From NCBI RefSeq assembly GCF_001315985.1, contig NZ_BBBI01000018.1:1-45604 (forward strand): 45,604 bases of DNA, read 5' to 3'. This document shows positions 28,529 through 38,434 of the stretch, piece by piece. A model generated the notes under the pieces. It did not search any database. It was given only the letters and a program-made list of their open reading frames with translations, and was not told the origin of the DNA. The DNA is from Vulcanisaeta distributa JCM 11216 (lineage in GTDB: Archaea > Thermoproteota > Thermoprotei > Thermoproteales > Thermocladiaceae). A program made the position numbers and the translations under genes. The first letter of the stretch is position 1. Each line of letters opens with the position of its first letter.

Positions 28529-29142
28529 ATGTCAACAAGCGATTTAATCAAAATAATCAACAGAGTCTATTTGCCAAGCGAATATGTGGGTCTTCGAGAG
28601 AAGGTATACTCAATTTAATTAGCAATTATAAGTTGCCAAGGTATGTTAAGGTAGATGATAGGGTCACGGTATTATTCGAAGATGCAGCCACGGTATGGTT
28701 CCAGATAGAGGAGACAGTATTTCTTGAGGGTGTTGATGATGAGAAGATACTAAATGAGGCTGTGAGGACGTATTTACCCATGATACCTGGCGATAATGAG
28801 GTAAGCATGACCCTATTTGTGTATATCTATAACGATAATGAATTACGAAACTTACTACCACTGTATAGGGGTATTGAGAAATAGGTCTTTCTGGAAATCG
28901 ATGGACAAAGAATTAATGCTGTACCAATATATCCCGAGGATTATGGTCCTAATGTACAGCCAAGGAGTATACATTATTTAAAGTTTCGTGAGGATGGTCT
29001 TGACAGGAAAATAAACAACGCCAATGAAGTAAGGCTTGTGGTAACTCACAACATGGTTAATAGATCCGTGAAGTTAACAATAGAGCAGATAAACGCCTTA
29101 AGAAACTCGATAAAAAGATCGCAAATTCCCTGGGCCATTTAG
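28529..29142 (+). CDS. DUF3501 family protein with frameshift and in-frame TAG
   Basis: DUF3501 proteins are found beside rubrerythrins; their function is unknown. Recognisable parts are DDRVTVLFEDAATVWFQIEE, the PGDNEVSMTLF strand and VFLEIDGQRINAVPIYPEDY. A missing T near 28615 splits the N-terminus from the body. An in-frame TAG at 28882-28884 (after RGIEK) interrupts it, and the same frame then continues with clear family sequence to TAG 29142. The joined protein has ~204 residues, normal for the family. The TAG is probably a consensus error or recent nonsense change; readthrough is possible but unsupported. Confidence 0.75.
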
Positions 29143-29147
29143 AGGGA

Positions 29148-31026
29148 TTAACCTTTCAAATACTCATCAATAGCACGTAGTATGTCATTCGGATCAGCTT
29201 TACCCCCTTAAATCCTTCATTAATACCTTCAATAACTTGTCCTTGTCTTTAATATTCAATTCCTTAGCCCTCTCAAAAACGACCTTCTTGACCTCCTCGT
29301 AACTCATCCTTGATAAGCCAAGTTCCTTAATTATGGTGTTGATATCCTTATTTGGTTCCTTAGACCAAGCCTTAATTATGTCGGGTACTGCCTCCTTAGT
29401 TATCGTATTAATAGCCAACACATTAAACAAGGACTTGAGATGCTCCTCCGTTATGAATGATATATCGACACCATCCCTTTGAAGAGACTTAAGCGTATTG
29501 ACTAGGGTATTGGCTATTAAAGTTGCCGAAACCTTCCCCTGAAACTCCTCAATTAAATAATCAATTAGGTCGTAATACGGCGATCTAATGACTTGCATTG
29601 CCAATTCCCTACTCATGCCATAGCTAACGTACCTACTAACCCTCGACTCAATGGGTTCAGGTATTAATAACTTGGCCTTCTCTATCATCTCAGGCGTAAC
29701 CCTAATAGGTCTTAAATCGGTCTCTGGGTACATCCTCGCGGCGCCAGGTCTGGGTCTCATGAACTTCGTGGTCCCATCGGGGGGGTTGGCCGCCCTCGTC
29801 TCTTCGGGAACTCCATGAAGTGCTTCCTTAATCCTATCGATAATGACATCGACGGCGTCATTTAAGTCCTTATCATTAGTGCCAGCTAGAAGTATGAAGG
29901 AATCAACACCGAGCCTTGAAGATACCTTAGAGACTTCCTCAGCCGTTATTCCATAGCCTGGCAATTCATCGCTATGAATAAGTCCAGATAGGCTTGTCCA
30001 AACCCTGACCCTATCAGCTAGTTCTGTGCCAAACCTCCTATTTGGTTGAACCTCCTTACCTAGTATACCCCCCCTTAGTCCTGGCGTCTTTATGGCTATG
30101 ACCTTACCACCACCATCAAGGACTTTCCTAATCAAGTTGGATTTCGTTGATGAGAATATGTCGGTAACGTCGACAAAGTCCTTAACGAACCACTCCTCCT
30201 TGACACCTCTCTTGATCAATTCATCACGAATAACCAGTAGGTTTAATTGACGTTGAACCTCATACTCAATAACCTTAGGTATTAGGCTCAAGTCTGGTAC
30301 ACCCTTAATCTCCGTCTTAGCGCCACCCTCGATAGACACGTTCACGTCCTGCCTAACCGTGCCAAGCCCCCTCTTGGCCTTACCAGTCATCTTAATGCTA
30401 TGACCAATGTAGTAAGCCACCTCCATAACCTCCTGAGGATTATAGGTGAGTACTCCCGTGGATATCTCAATCAGCGGTATACCAAGCCTATCGAGCCTAT
30501 AAACAACCATGTCACCCCTCTCCTCAATCTTCCTAGCCGCATCCTCCTCAAGGGCTATCGTCTGTATCGGAACCTTATAATCAAAGAACTTGGCCAAACC
30601 ATCATGAGCAATCAACATAGTCCTCTGGAAACCCGAGGTATTGGACCCATCAATCACGGTCTTCCTCATCACGTAAACCTCATCAAATATCTTGGCATTA
30701 AACATCATAGCAACTGCCAACGCAACCTCGAGAGACTCAGGGTCCGGATCATGCGGTGGCTCCTCATCAAGCTCCACGAGACACGTGGTGTCGTAATAAC
30801 CCTCATAAACGAAGGTCCTATGCTTCCTAAACTCCCAAATGGCCGCCGGATCAACCTCACCAAGCTCACTCATACTAGGCCTCAACCTCCTAACGACCCT
30901 GAAGTGGGGGGGCTCATCATTCCTAACGATTGGCGGGCAATTACAGAACAGCTTCCTGCCAGTGTTCAATTGAACATGTATCTCCAGGCCAACCTTAAGC
31001 CCAACAGCCCTATAATCAATCGGCAT
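29148..31026 (-). CDS. gatE: Glu-tRNA(Gln) amidotransferase subunit E
   Basis: GatE, with GatD, converts Glu-tRNA(Gln) to Gln-tRNA(Gln) in archaea. It shows LKVGLEIHVQLNT at the N-terminus, GSNTSGFQRT, RGLGTVRQDVNVSI, the AspRS-like insertion, and PRPGAARMYPETDL, followed by a YqeY/tail region. The listed stop at 29200 results from a 5-base C tract (29204-29208). With 4 C it continues GKADPNDILRAIDEYLKG to TAA at 29148, the usual length of about 625 residues. 7-base tracts add a Pro or Gly at DEPPHF, NPPDGTT and LRGGILG, where the family has one residue. ATG 31026 has a TATA-like TTAATTTAAG about 27 bases upstream. No gatD is in the window. Confidence 0.93.
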
Positions 31027-31032
31027 ATGCAA

Positions 31033-31209
31033 TCACAACATTACCGCACTTAAATTAATTTATTACTTGTAGAAGCAGGTTCATTAACCACGAAAATTAA
31101 ACCGTTACGTTATCAAATTTTTTAGATGATATCACTATACATAAAGGCCTTACTAATGAAAATGTTAGATAAAAATATTTTTAAGACTTAATTACCGATA
31201 TCATTGCGA
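31033..31209. other. Intergenic spacer upstream of gatE
   Basis: AT-rich; holds the gatE promoter near 31049-31058 on the minus strand and no supported ORF. Confidence 0.45.
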
Positions 31210-32043
31210 CTATGTTTGAAAGTTTTGGTATAGTTGATATAAGATCCATAAGATTGGTGGTAAAATATACATCTGGGTATAGCTCACATTTGAGTTTTCG
31301 CCTGTGTTGTCAGCCAATGGGCCTTGGTATAGAACCACGTTGGAGATATAGAGGAATTGACCGGAACCGCCTGGGTTGAAGTATACGGAACCTCCGCCAG
31401 CCCCCCGGCCCAGACCACGTTGAAGTTGTACCAATAATTCGAGTACTGAGACGGAATACTTGTACAGTAAGAATAGGTTTGACCACCACTCGGTACATAC
31501 ATTGACTCGCAAACTTTATTGATTAAGCCATTACTACCAACCTCATATCCAATTCCCCCACTCATAACCTGAGGCAAGGGGGGGCCATGGGACATTTAAC
31601 ACATATGTGTAATTTCTCCATTCCTACTCAATAGATCCGCATGGGAATGCCCAAACCGTGAAGTATAAAATTCCTATGCTTCCAGGTCCTCCTGGGTAGC
31701 CGCTCATCACGTAATACTCAACAGCTCCCTGGACCCAATTCCTGGTACTCCCATCAGATGGGCTCTCGCATGCCATGTAATAACCAGGATTGTACTGCAA
31801 CGTTATATAGGGTTCACCAGTGTAGGTCTGTACAGTCATCGTGTTATTTATAACCGCAGTCACACTAACAAAGCCAGGCGTCACGCCGTTTGTTGTAACC
31901 TCATAATTACAACCACCAATTGGTGGTGAGCAGAAATTACTCTGTGCCATTACCGGCTTAGGAAGTACCAATACTATAATCATTAGTATTACTACGACCA
32001 ACGCAATTGCCGATGTAACAGTAATTTTTAACCCGTCTGCCAT
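31210..32043 (-). CDS. Secreted or membrane-anchored surface protein (broken by TAG and indels)
   Basis: ATG 32043 starts MADGLKITVT followed by a hydrophobic helix (residues ~9-30) ending in a signal-peptidase-like PVMAQS. The outside domain has Cys and Gly/Tyr-rich segments. The frame meets TAG at 31624-31626, but the same frame continues with plausible protein (EWRNYTYVLNVPWPP). A 5-base C tract at 31556 and a 6-base C tract at 31401 each restore frame when read as 4. The C-terminus is then GSGQFLYISNVVLYQGPLAD and further, ending YQLYQNFQT at 31210. No family is recognised. It may be a pilin or secreted adhesin. Confidence 0.45.
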
Positions 32044-32049
32044 TCGCAA

Positions 32050-32514
32050 TCACCCATTGCTTGCATTATTTGCTTGTGGTATTGTTGGTGGTAAGTTTAA
32101 TATCATGTAGAATGATGGCGCGTATCCGGTAACGATTAGCCTCACGCTAGTTAGTAATCCTTGATTTAATACCTGCGGTAGTTCCTTTATGGGGGGGCTT
32201 GTTACGTTGTTAATCATATAAATAGATGGTTCCTCAGTTATGTACCTGCCTTCTACGTAGAATTGCTTAGCTGTTAATACATTGTTTGATGCTCCAAAGC
32301 GACCAATCCAATTATTCATTACCATTAACTTAACCTCAGCATCCTCATTAGCCACCTTACACGATGGTAGTGCATAAGGTACTGCTGAGTAGATGACTAC
32401 GGTTATTGTGTCTCCATTTGTTAAGTTGATCGTTGGGAGGCCGATATCGATAACCGTGTTGACGGCGAACTTGCCCGTGTTATTCACGGCTTTGAGGTAT
32501 TGCCATAGGTTCAT
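32050..32514 (-). CDS. Surface protein, probably the C-terminal part of the upstream ORF
   Basis: This 154-residue frame begins MNLWQYLKAV without a signal peptide, is beta-rich and contains several Asn-X-Ser/Thr sequons. Its ATG overlaps the upstream stop by 4 bases, and the upstream protein would read on naturally (YIYDNK then MNLWQYL) if one base were added near 32513. One long surface protein of ~320 residues is therefore a good alternative to two coupled genes. A 7-base G tract lies at 32191. Confidence 0.5.
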   Translation of the reverse strand: MNLWQYLKAVNNTGKFAVNTVIDIGLPTINLTNGDTITVVIYSAVPYALPSCKVANEDAEVKLMVMNNWIGRFGASNNVLTAKQFYVEGRYITEEPSIYMINNVTSPPIKELPQVLNQGLLTSVRLIVTGYAPSFYMILNLPPTIPQANNASNG

Positions 32515-33014
32515 GGTTTATTATCATAGATGTAGGGTTGGTTAACTGCGAAACTCAAGCTATTGATTGGTGATGATGTCGCTTGAAGCGTGATTAACCT
32601 ACCATTCACATAAACGCCGATTATCATTGCATCATTTAAATTTGGCAGTTTTGAGGAGTCACTTAAGGTCTCATTAATAATGCTAGCTGGGAATGATATG
32701 TAAATACCGATATCATTAATACTAACGTTACCATGAACATGATAATGAAGAACAACTATTGAATTATTAGGTAGGATAACATCATCATTATAGCAAGCAA
32801 GGCTACCAAAATTAATATAGCTAGGAATCGGGGGGGTTGGAGGGCGGGAAAAATTATGTGTATTACTCGTATTATTAGTTACATTAGTGGTTTTATTTAC
32901 ATTTACTAAATTACCAGCTGCATTGTTAGTTATATACATATGTGAAATGATGAGTAACGAAGCAATTGTTGCAACAATTACAGCTGTTACTAACGTTTTC
33001 ACCCTGAAGTTCAT
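32511..33014 (-). CDS. Membrane-anchored surface protein, N-terminal part
   Basis: MNFRVKTLVT is followed by a hydrophobic segment (residues ~8-24), an Asn/Thr-rich linker with many glycosylation sequons, a Pro-rich stretch, and a beta-rich domain. No family is recognised. The layout resembles crenarchaeal pilin-like or secreted binding proteins. It is probably the first part of a longer protein continued in the 32050-32514 frame. Confidence 0.5.
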   Translation of the reverse strand: MNFRVKTLVTAVIVATIASLLIISHMYITNNAAGNLVNVNKTTNVTNNTSNTHNFSRPPTPPIPSYINFGSLACYNDDVILPNNSIVVLHYHVHGNVSINDIGIYISFPASIINETLSDSSKLPNLNDAMIIGVYVNGRLITLQATSSPINSLSFAVNQPYIYDNKP

Positions 33015-33091
33015 AATTATTGATTAGATATTAGTATTCAGATTTTTTATTACTTCGGGTGTTCATAAAAAGTGAGTTGAGTACTGCTTAA

Positions 33092-33152
33092 ATTATGCTT
33101 AATTGCGGCGCGGACTTCTTAGAACAAATCTAACAGAAGAAGACATTATTCA
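33092..33152 (+). pseudogene. Short decayed copy of rtcB
   Basis: The bases resemble the conserved [17 protein letters not shown] region of the intact rtcB at about 36360-36420: the block ACTTCTTAGAACAAAT is identical and the flanks differ at a few positions. No start or longer frame surrounds it, so it is a remnant of a second rtcB or of a partial duplication. Confidence 0.6.
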
Positions 33153-33269
33153 TTTTTCCAATTCTTTTTCATGATCAGTCTCTTATGAAGGTTTATTAGC
33201 ATTGCAAAGATATGATGGAAATTCTTAAAATTAAATTAATATGATATATAATCTAAGATAGGAATAATG

Positions 33270-33654
33270 ATGGATCACCATAAACAGGTTGGTTTAATTT
33301 ATACTAATTACGGTCTCCCTATTAATGTTTATTTCAGGGTTTAACCCAGTACTTGCTGACTGTTCAGTACCACTAAACGTGAATTTCATATCCACTGGAT
33401 TTCCATATGTGGTGACGATTTACTCAGTTAGTGGTATGTCCGCCGTGAATGCCGGAATCGGAGACGTAGGTAGGACCTTCTTCATTACGGAAGGCAAAGC
33501 TGTAGACTTATCCTTTGTTAATGAGACCATTCATTACGTATCACCAATACCACCCTTCTTCTATGCAGCTGAGTTAACAGCTGGCTGGAATATGTTGTAT
33601 ATCCGCAAAACGCCACTGAGTACCTGGCCATTTCCCAATCAAGGTCTTGGCTAA
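33270..33654 (+). CDS. Secreted protein with signal peptide (one indel)
   Basis: Removing one T near 33303 joins an ATG at 33267/33270 to the downstream frame, giving a basic N-terminus, a hydrophobic core (ILITVSLLMFISG) and a likely cleavage site PVLADC. The mature part of ~95 residues is beta-rich with one sequon. No family is recognised. It could be a truncated relative of larger secreted proteins, since the sequence after the stop shows no obvious continuation. Confidence 0.45.
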
Positions 33655-33697
33655 CATAACTGGGAATAACAATATTTGCGAACTACGGAGCATTTCA

Positions 33698-34092
33698 ATG
33701 AACCTGAGCTTAGTACCCATCCTAGTTCATGAAAGATCTGACTGGTTATCCATCATGGGTTTCATGCTTACTCTAGCAAGGTAAAATTAGTGATTTAGAT
33801 GATGCCAATGCTTTGATACTTAGTGCTGAGGCTGAGTTAAAGGTCGCGGAGGGCAACGCTTATCCCCCCTTAATAATTTAAGGAGGGCATTTAGTTACGT
33901 GGTTAAGGCCTTGGCCCTTAAAGAAGGTTTACCGGAGGCTAAGGAGTCGTTGAGGATGGTAAGTGGACGTATCAACAAATAACAAGGGCAGTAATGAGAC
34001 TTTCAGATGAGATGCCAGTGATTAAGGAGTTATGGCTAAAGCTGAATCAAACAACCGAGATAAATGTTGATGAGGTGATAAATAAAATATAA
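33698..34092 (+). pseudogene. Helical HEPN/PaREP1-like protein with several frameshifts
   Basis: The open pieces join as MNLSLVPILV..., KISDLDDANALILSAEAEL..., LRRAFSYVVKALALKEGL... and WTYQQITRAVMRLSDEM..., ending VDEVINKI, after closing slips near 33781, 33867 (6 C, should be 4) and 33960. The all-helical pattern with repeated small-residue helices is like PaREP1/HEPN proteins that are expanded in Thermoproteales. Three slips in 400 bases could mean real decay or poor consensus. The family call is weak. Confidence 0.35.
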
Positions 34093-34193
34093 GGAATTAA
34101 TTAAATATCGGCATGGGCCCTACTCTAGAGGGTCATCACGCATTAATTGAGTTTCCTCAAAGTCTTTGCTCATTCGTTGTTTTATGCTCGTTC

Positions 34194-35483
34194 TTATTTC
34201 ACTCCATCTTTCTCTTCCTTGAGACTTACCTTGCCGTAAACCGTATTAAATACGAGGGATGCCATTATGCCTGTTGCCATGGTGATTATCATGGCCTTTG
34301 GCGCACCAATGACCGAGCCCATGAAGGCCCAAATAACGGCACTCACTATCTGTGATGCCGTGAATAATACCCACGCGGATGAGTAAACGATCCCAAACTC
34401 ACCACGTGGAACCACGGAAATAAGTGTGCTCCCCACCGCCGTGAAGAATGCATTAATGAATATGTTATAGATGAGGTTTACCATGAATAGCAATGGTACT
34501 GCAATAACTAGACTCCTAATGAACATGGGTATTATACCGAAGCCTAAACCGATTATTAACGCCATAGTTAGGATTACGTAAATAACCCTTAACCTACTGA
34601 CCCTAAACCTAGGCGTGAGCATGGAACCTATCGTCGCACCAGCGTAACCGAACAAACTATCAATACCTGCAAGTAGGGCCACGTTGTAGTATAGGGATAA
34701 TATGCTGTAGCTCAGTACGTCAAGAGATATTATTAATAGGTAGGTGACCGTTACCGTTAAGATTATGGCCCTAAAGCCAATATTCCCCTTAAACAACTCC
34801 CCAAACCTAACAAAGCCCCGCCTAATGACTTGGGCATTGGTCCCAGCCGTGACTCTACCGTGGTATTCCATGAGAATTAATGGGGGGGCTAAGGCAATTA
34901 TGGAGAGAATGGCTGAGGATAGGATCAAGTATTTAGTAATGTGAATGCTTAGGAACAGCAGGTAGCCTGAAACCACCGTTGAAAATACCGAAATCATTGA
35001 CCTCAATGTATTGTTTAATGACGTATACAGTGTTATCTTCTCATTATCATTACCTAATAAATCCTTAATCAACGCGCTCCTTATGGTCCCCATCATTGTA
35101 TACAAGCTCATGCCAATAACAATAACTATAAGTACTAACACAAGACTCAGGGTATTAATCCCCATTATAGTCAATATGAGAAAGGCAATTAGGAAAAGCA
35201 TAGCTATTAAGGCATTATTAATCACTAACGCTCTCCTCTCACGGCCAAATACGTCAATTATTACGCCACTAAATAATCGCGCCATTGACGATAATGCGTA
35301 AAGCACGTAGACCAGTGCAACGCCAAAGACACTCATGGTATAAAAACCTAAGATTGTCAACACAAACTGTGAAACATTATACACAATGTTATTAATCACG
35401 TTGGAGTAAATAAGTAAAGAGACATCCCTAATGTTTAGGATACTTCGGTACTTACTGAATAGGTCGTTTAATGGTTTAGTCAT
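34194..35483 (-). CDS. MFS transporter
   Basis: The 429 residues contain about 12 hydrophobic segments and an MFS motif A-like loop (GVIIDVFGRERR) between segments 2 and 3, with a second charged loop in the middle (residues ~205-225). It is a secondary transporter of the cytoplasmic membrane; the substrate cannot be inferred. The frame is intact apart from a 7-base tract giving APPLILM. It stands alone, flanked on the left by a convergent degenerate gene and on the right by a decayed radical-SAM remnant. Confidence 0.8.
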   Translation of the reverse strand: MTKPLNDLFSKYRSILNIRDVSLLIYSNVINNIVYNVSQFVLTILGFYTMSVFGVALVYVLYALSSMARLFSGVIIDVFGRERRALVINNALIAMLFLIAFLILTIMGINTLSLVLVLIVIVIGMSLYTMMGTIRSALIKDLLGNDNEKITLYTSLNNTLRSMISVFSTVVSGYLLFLSIHITKYLILSSAILSIIALAPPLILMEYHGRVTAGTNAQVIRRGFVRFGELFKGNIGFRAIILTVTVTYLLIISLDVLSYSILSLYYNVALLAGIDSLFGYAGATIGSMLTPRFRVSRLRVIYVILTMALIIGLGFGIIPMFIRSLVIAVPLLFMVNLIYNIFINAFFTAVGSTLISVVPRGEFGIVYSSAWVLFTASQIVSAVIWAFMGSVIGAPKAMIITMATGIMASLVFNTVYGKVSLKEEKDGVK

Positions 35484-35531
35484 AGCTCTCCTTACTGGAT
35501 GCTGGGCATGCCGCCGTTTTTAAGTCATTAT

Positions 35532-35880
35532 TTATGATGCCCTAGCCCATAATAGTAGTTTACCATCAATCGTTAAGGTCCCATCATCGTTTAGTTTACC
35601 GATTCTATTAATATCCTCGTAGAGCCTAACCGCACACTTACTCAATGTCCCATCGGGCATTATTACGAATGAGTTAAGCCATGAGGCATAGCATATGTAA
35701 GGTGATGGCAACTCAAAGAGCTTTAACCAAGTGACCTCGCGTACTCTCTAACCTCCTCAACGACATCATTATTGACTGTGTGAACTCCATCATTATTTGG
35801 GTCGACCTAACCTTGCTATGGACCTTGTGTGTAAGGAGAACCTGTCATCACTTCTCATTGCCTCGGTGAATATTCCTAAG
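35532..35880 (-). pseudogene. C-terminal remnant of a radical SAM/SPASM protein
   Basis: In the minus strand the frame ending at TAA 35532 reads WLKLFELPSPYICYASW, NSFVIMPDGTLSKCAVRLY and IGKLNDDGTL, the shape of a SPASM domain (Cys, N-S-x-V-I-x-P-D-G, K-C). Upstream pieces in other frames (VNNDVVEEVREYARSLG) belong to the same protein after one-base corrections. The radical SAM core with CxxxCxxC is absent from the window. This is therefore a truncated gene. Its 5' part is lost in AT-rich sequence near 35900. Confidence 0.5.
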
Positions 35881-35891
35881 CAGAGACTTAA

Positions 35892-36080
35892 CACTCTTAA
35901 TATTATGTCCCTAAGATAATTTTTGGCTTTTAATTGGAAATTATCAAATATTTTTTAACTTTAGCTATAATTTGTAATGAAGATTCATATTATTAAGGGC
36001 TATGCATTAAATATGTGCTATTAACCTAACTGGATGTAGAGTGAAGTTTTATTAACCCAATTAATGATTATGACTTAATC
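35892..36080. other. AT-rich intergenic region upstream of rtcB
   Basis: No ORF. A TATA-like TTTTATTAACCC lies near 36047-36058, at leaderless distance from ATG 36081. Confidence 0.4.
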
Positions 36081-37546
36081 ATGGTACCACCGTTGAAGAA
36101 GTAAGTGATTATGTGTGGGAGATACCGAGGGGGTATAAACCGTGCATGAAGGTGCCAGCTAGGATATTTGCTGATGAGACACTGCTTGAGAAGATGAAGA
36201 CTGACATGACGCTGGAGCAGGCGGCCAACGTTGCGTGCTACCCGGTATTTACAAGTATAGCATTGCACTGCCGGATGCTCATCAGGGCTATGGATTCCCG
36301 GTGGGCGGCGTAGCTGCAATGGACATGGAACAAGGCGTAGTAAGCCCCGGAGGAATTGGTTATGATATTAATTGTGGCGTGAGACTTCTTAGAACAAATT
36401 TAACAGAAAAGGACGTTAGGCCTAAATTAAGGGAGCTCGTCGACACCATATTCAAGTTAGTCCCCCGCTGGTGTTGGTGAGACTGGGCTTCTTAAGTTGT
36501 CCTTTGGTGACTTGGATAAGGTGCTTGATGAGGGTGTTGATTGGGCGTTGTCTAAGGGCTATGGTTGGGGGGGTGATGATAAGAATTTCATTGAGGAGTT
36601 TGGGCATTATGAGGGTGCGGACTCGAGTAAGGTTAGTCAGAGGGCTAAGGAGAGGGGGTAAGGATGAGCTTGGTACGACCGGCAGTGGTAATCACTTCAT
36701 AGAGGTTCAGGTTGTTAATAAGATATTCGATGCTAACTTAGCCAAGAGGCTTGGTATTGAGCAGGAGGGCCAGGTAATGGTCCTAATACACACCGGCAGT
36801 AGGGGGGGTCTTGGTCACCAGGTCGCCACTGACTACATAAGGATTGCCGAGAATAAGATGAAGCAGTGGAACCTATTCCTGCCGGATAGGGAGTTAGCTG
36901 CAATGCCCCTCACCACTAGGGAGGCCCAGGATTACTTGGCAGCCATGAAGCCGCGGCTAACTATGCGTGGACGAATAGGCAGATAATAACGCATTGGGTT
37001 AGGGAGGCCTTCAGGAGGGTCTTTGGTAAGGACTGACAAGCTGGGTCTCGAGATTGTCTACGACGTTGCCCATAACATCGCCAAGATCGAGGATCACGTG
37101 GTTGATGATGAGGGCCATGTCAGGAGGGTTCTCGTGCATAGGAAGGGAGCCACTAGGTCGTTCCCAGCAGGTAGGTCGGAGATACCGCCTAAGTATAGGG
37201 ATATTGGGCAGCCTGTCCTAATACCTGGTAGTATGGGCACTGCATCTTACGTATTGATTGGATTGCCGACCTCGTTCCAAGTGACCTTTGGCACTGCGCC
37301 GCATGGGGGGGCAGGTAGGACACTGAGTAGGTCTGCCGCTGTTAGGATGTTGCCTCCGAATAAGGTCAGGGGGGGCGCCTGGAGAGTAGGGGGGGTATCA
37401 TTGTTAGGTCCGCGGAGAGTGAGATAATATCTGAAGAGGCACCCGAGGCTTATAAGAATGTTGATAAGGTGGCCGAGGTCGCTGAGATAACAGGCATGGC
37501 TAAGAGGGTTTCGAGGCACGTGCCGATTGGCGTAGTCAAAGGTTGA
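36081..37546 (+). CDS. rtcB: tRNA-splicing ligase RtcB (about seven frameshifts)
   Basis: RtcB joins 2',3'-cyclic phosphate and 5'-OH RNA ends in tRNA splicing and RNA repair. Conserved parts in order: [24 protein letters not shown] (Mn ligand Cys), [47 protein letters not shown] and [10 protein letters not shown] with the guanylylated His nearby. Slips lie near 36100, 36240, 36462 (5 C, should be 4), 36655 (5 G, should be 4), 36950, 37035 and 37359. All are repaired by single-base changes, giving ~485 residues ending VPIGVVKG. The 7-base tracts at 36792 and 37305 add a Gly in the invariant GSRGLGHQ and PHGAGR motifs. The density of slips points to consensus error, not decay. Confidence 0.9.
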
Positions 37547-37619
37547 ACCATTGTAGTTATCTCAGTCATATAGTTGTGTGGTAAATCTTTAAAAAGGCCC
37601 TCGTTTCCTATCCCGCGTA

Positions 37620-38321
37620 ATGAGTAGTGATCAAGGAATTACACTGCCCAAGGAAACCGTTACTTACCAAGTTGGTGGTGTAACGATAATTGAGGAGTGC
37701 CCAAGGGATTTAAAGACCCTTGATGGTGAACCAATCAAGTTATTCGGTAAGTGGCCCTTTGATAATGTTGTAATCAGAGACCCAGGTCTCAGGAGGTACT
37801 TATGCATAAAGCCCATGTACTTACCACACACTGGCGGTAGGTACCAGAAGAGGAAGTTTGGTAAGGCCAAGATACCGGCCATCGAGAGGTTAATGAACCA
37901 ATTAATGCATCCTGGTAGAAATGCTGGTAAGAAGCATAAGGTCTATAACGTTGTTAAGAGGGCCTTCGAGATGATACACCTGAAGACTGGGCAGAACCCA
38001 ATACAGGTCTTTGTGGATGCCATAGTGAATGCAGCACCTAGGGAGGAGATTACGAGGGTTGTTTACGGAGGTATCGCATACCCAGTATCAGTCGATGTCT
38101 CGCCACTGAGGAGGCTTGACCTTGCCATTAGGTGGATAACCGAGGGTGCCAGGCAGTGCTCCTTCAATAATCCAAAGCCCATTGAGGAGTGCTTGGCCGA
38201 TGAAATCATCGCGGCCGCGCAGAATGACCAGAAGTCATATGCGATTAGGAAGAAGGACGAGATGGAGAGGGTCGCCGCCAGTGCAGGTGATGAGTTCAAT
38301 AGTTCTTCACCTTTTAATTAA
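37620..38321 (+). CDS. rps7: 30S ribosomal protein uS7
   Basis: Archaeal uS7 initiates assembly of the small-subunit head. The segments [41 protein letters not shown] and [20 protein letters not shown], with [16 protein letters not shown], are typical, and 233 residues is the archaeal length with an N-terminal extension. ATG 37620 lies about 26 bases after CTTTAAAAAGG (TATA), so it is probably leaderless. The gene is intact and has no 7-base tract. It precedes the RFC genes, separated by 113 bases. Confidence 0.95.
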   Translation: MSSDQGITLPKETVTYQVGGVTIIEECPRDLKTLDGEPIKLFGKWPFDNVVIRDPGLRRYLCIKPMYLPHTGGRYQKRKFGKAKIPAIERLMNQLMHPGRNAGKKHKVYNVVKRAFEMIHLKTGQNPIQVFVDAIVNAAPREEITRVVYGGIAYPVSVDVSPLRRLDLAIRWITEGARQCSFNNPKPIEECLADEIIAAAQNDQKSYAIRKKDEMERVAASAGDEFNSSSPFN

Positions 38322-38434
38322 CGCCTAATTTTACTAATCAGCACATGCATTCCCCCCCATCAATAATACTCAATAATCATCCCACCTGCCCAGGAGGAAT
38401 ACTTATTTAACCAATTTATTTCATTAATACCGTA
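38322..38434. other. Promoter region of the RFC genes
   Basis: Contains a non-coding 7-base C tract at 38352 and a TATA-like ACTTATTTAACC (38401-38412) about 27 bases before ATG 38435. Confidence 0.45.

Noticed and set aside
30400-31053. 217-codon plus-strand ORF
   Set aside because: It lies entirely opposite gatE, whose frame is strongly conserved.
28882-31626. Pyrrolysine or amber readthrough at the two in-frame TAG codons
   Set aside because: No pyl genes are visible, other genes here end in TAG, and the region is full of single-base consensus problems.
36081-37546. rtcB as a pseudogene
   Set aside because: All seven breaks are single-base slips and the repaired protein keeps every conserved motif, so poor consensus is far more likely than decay.
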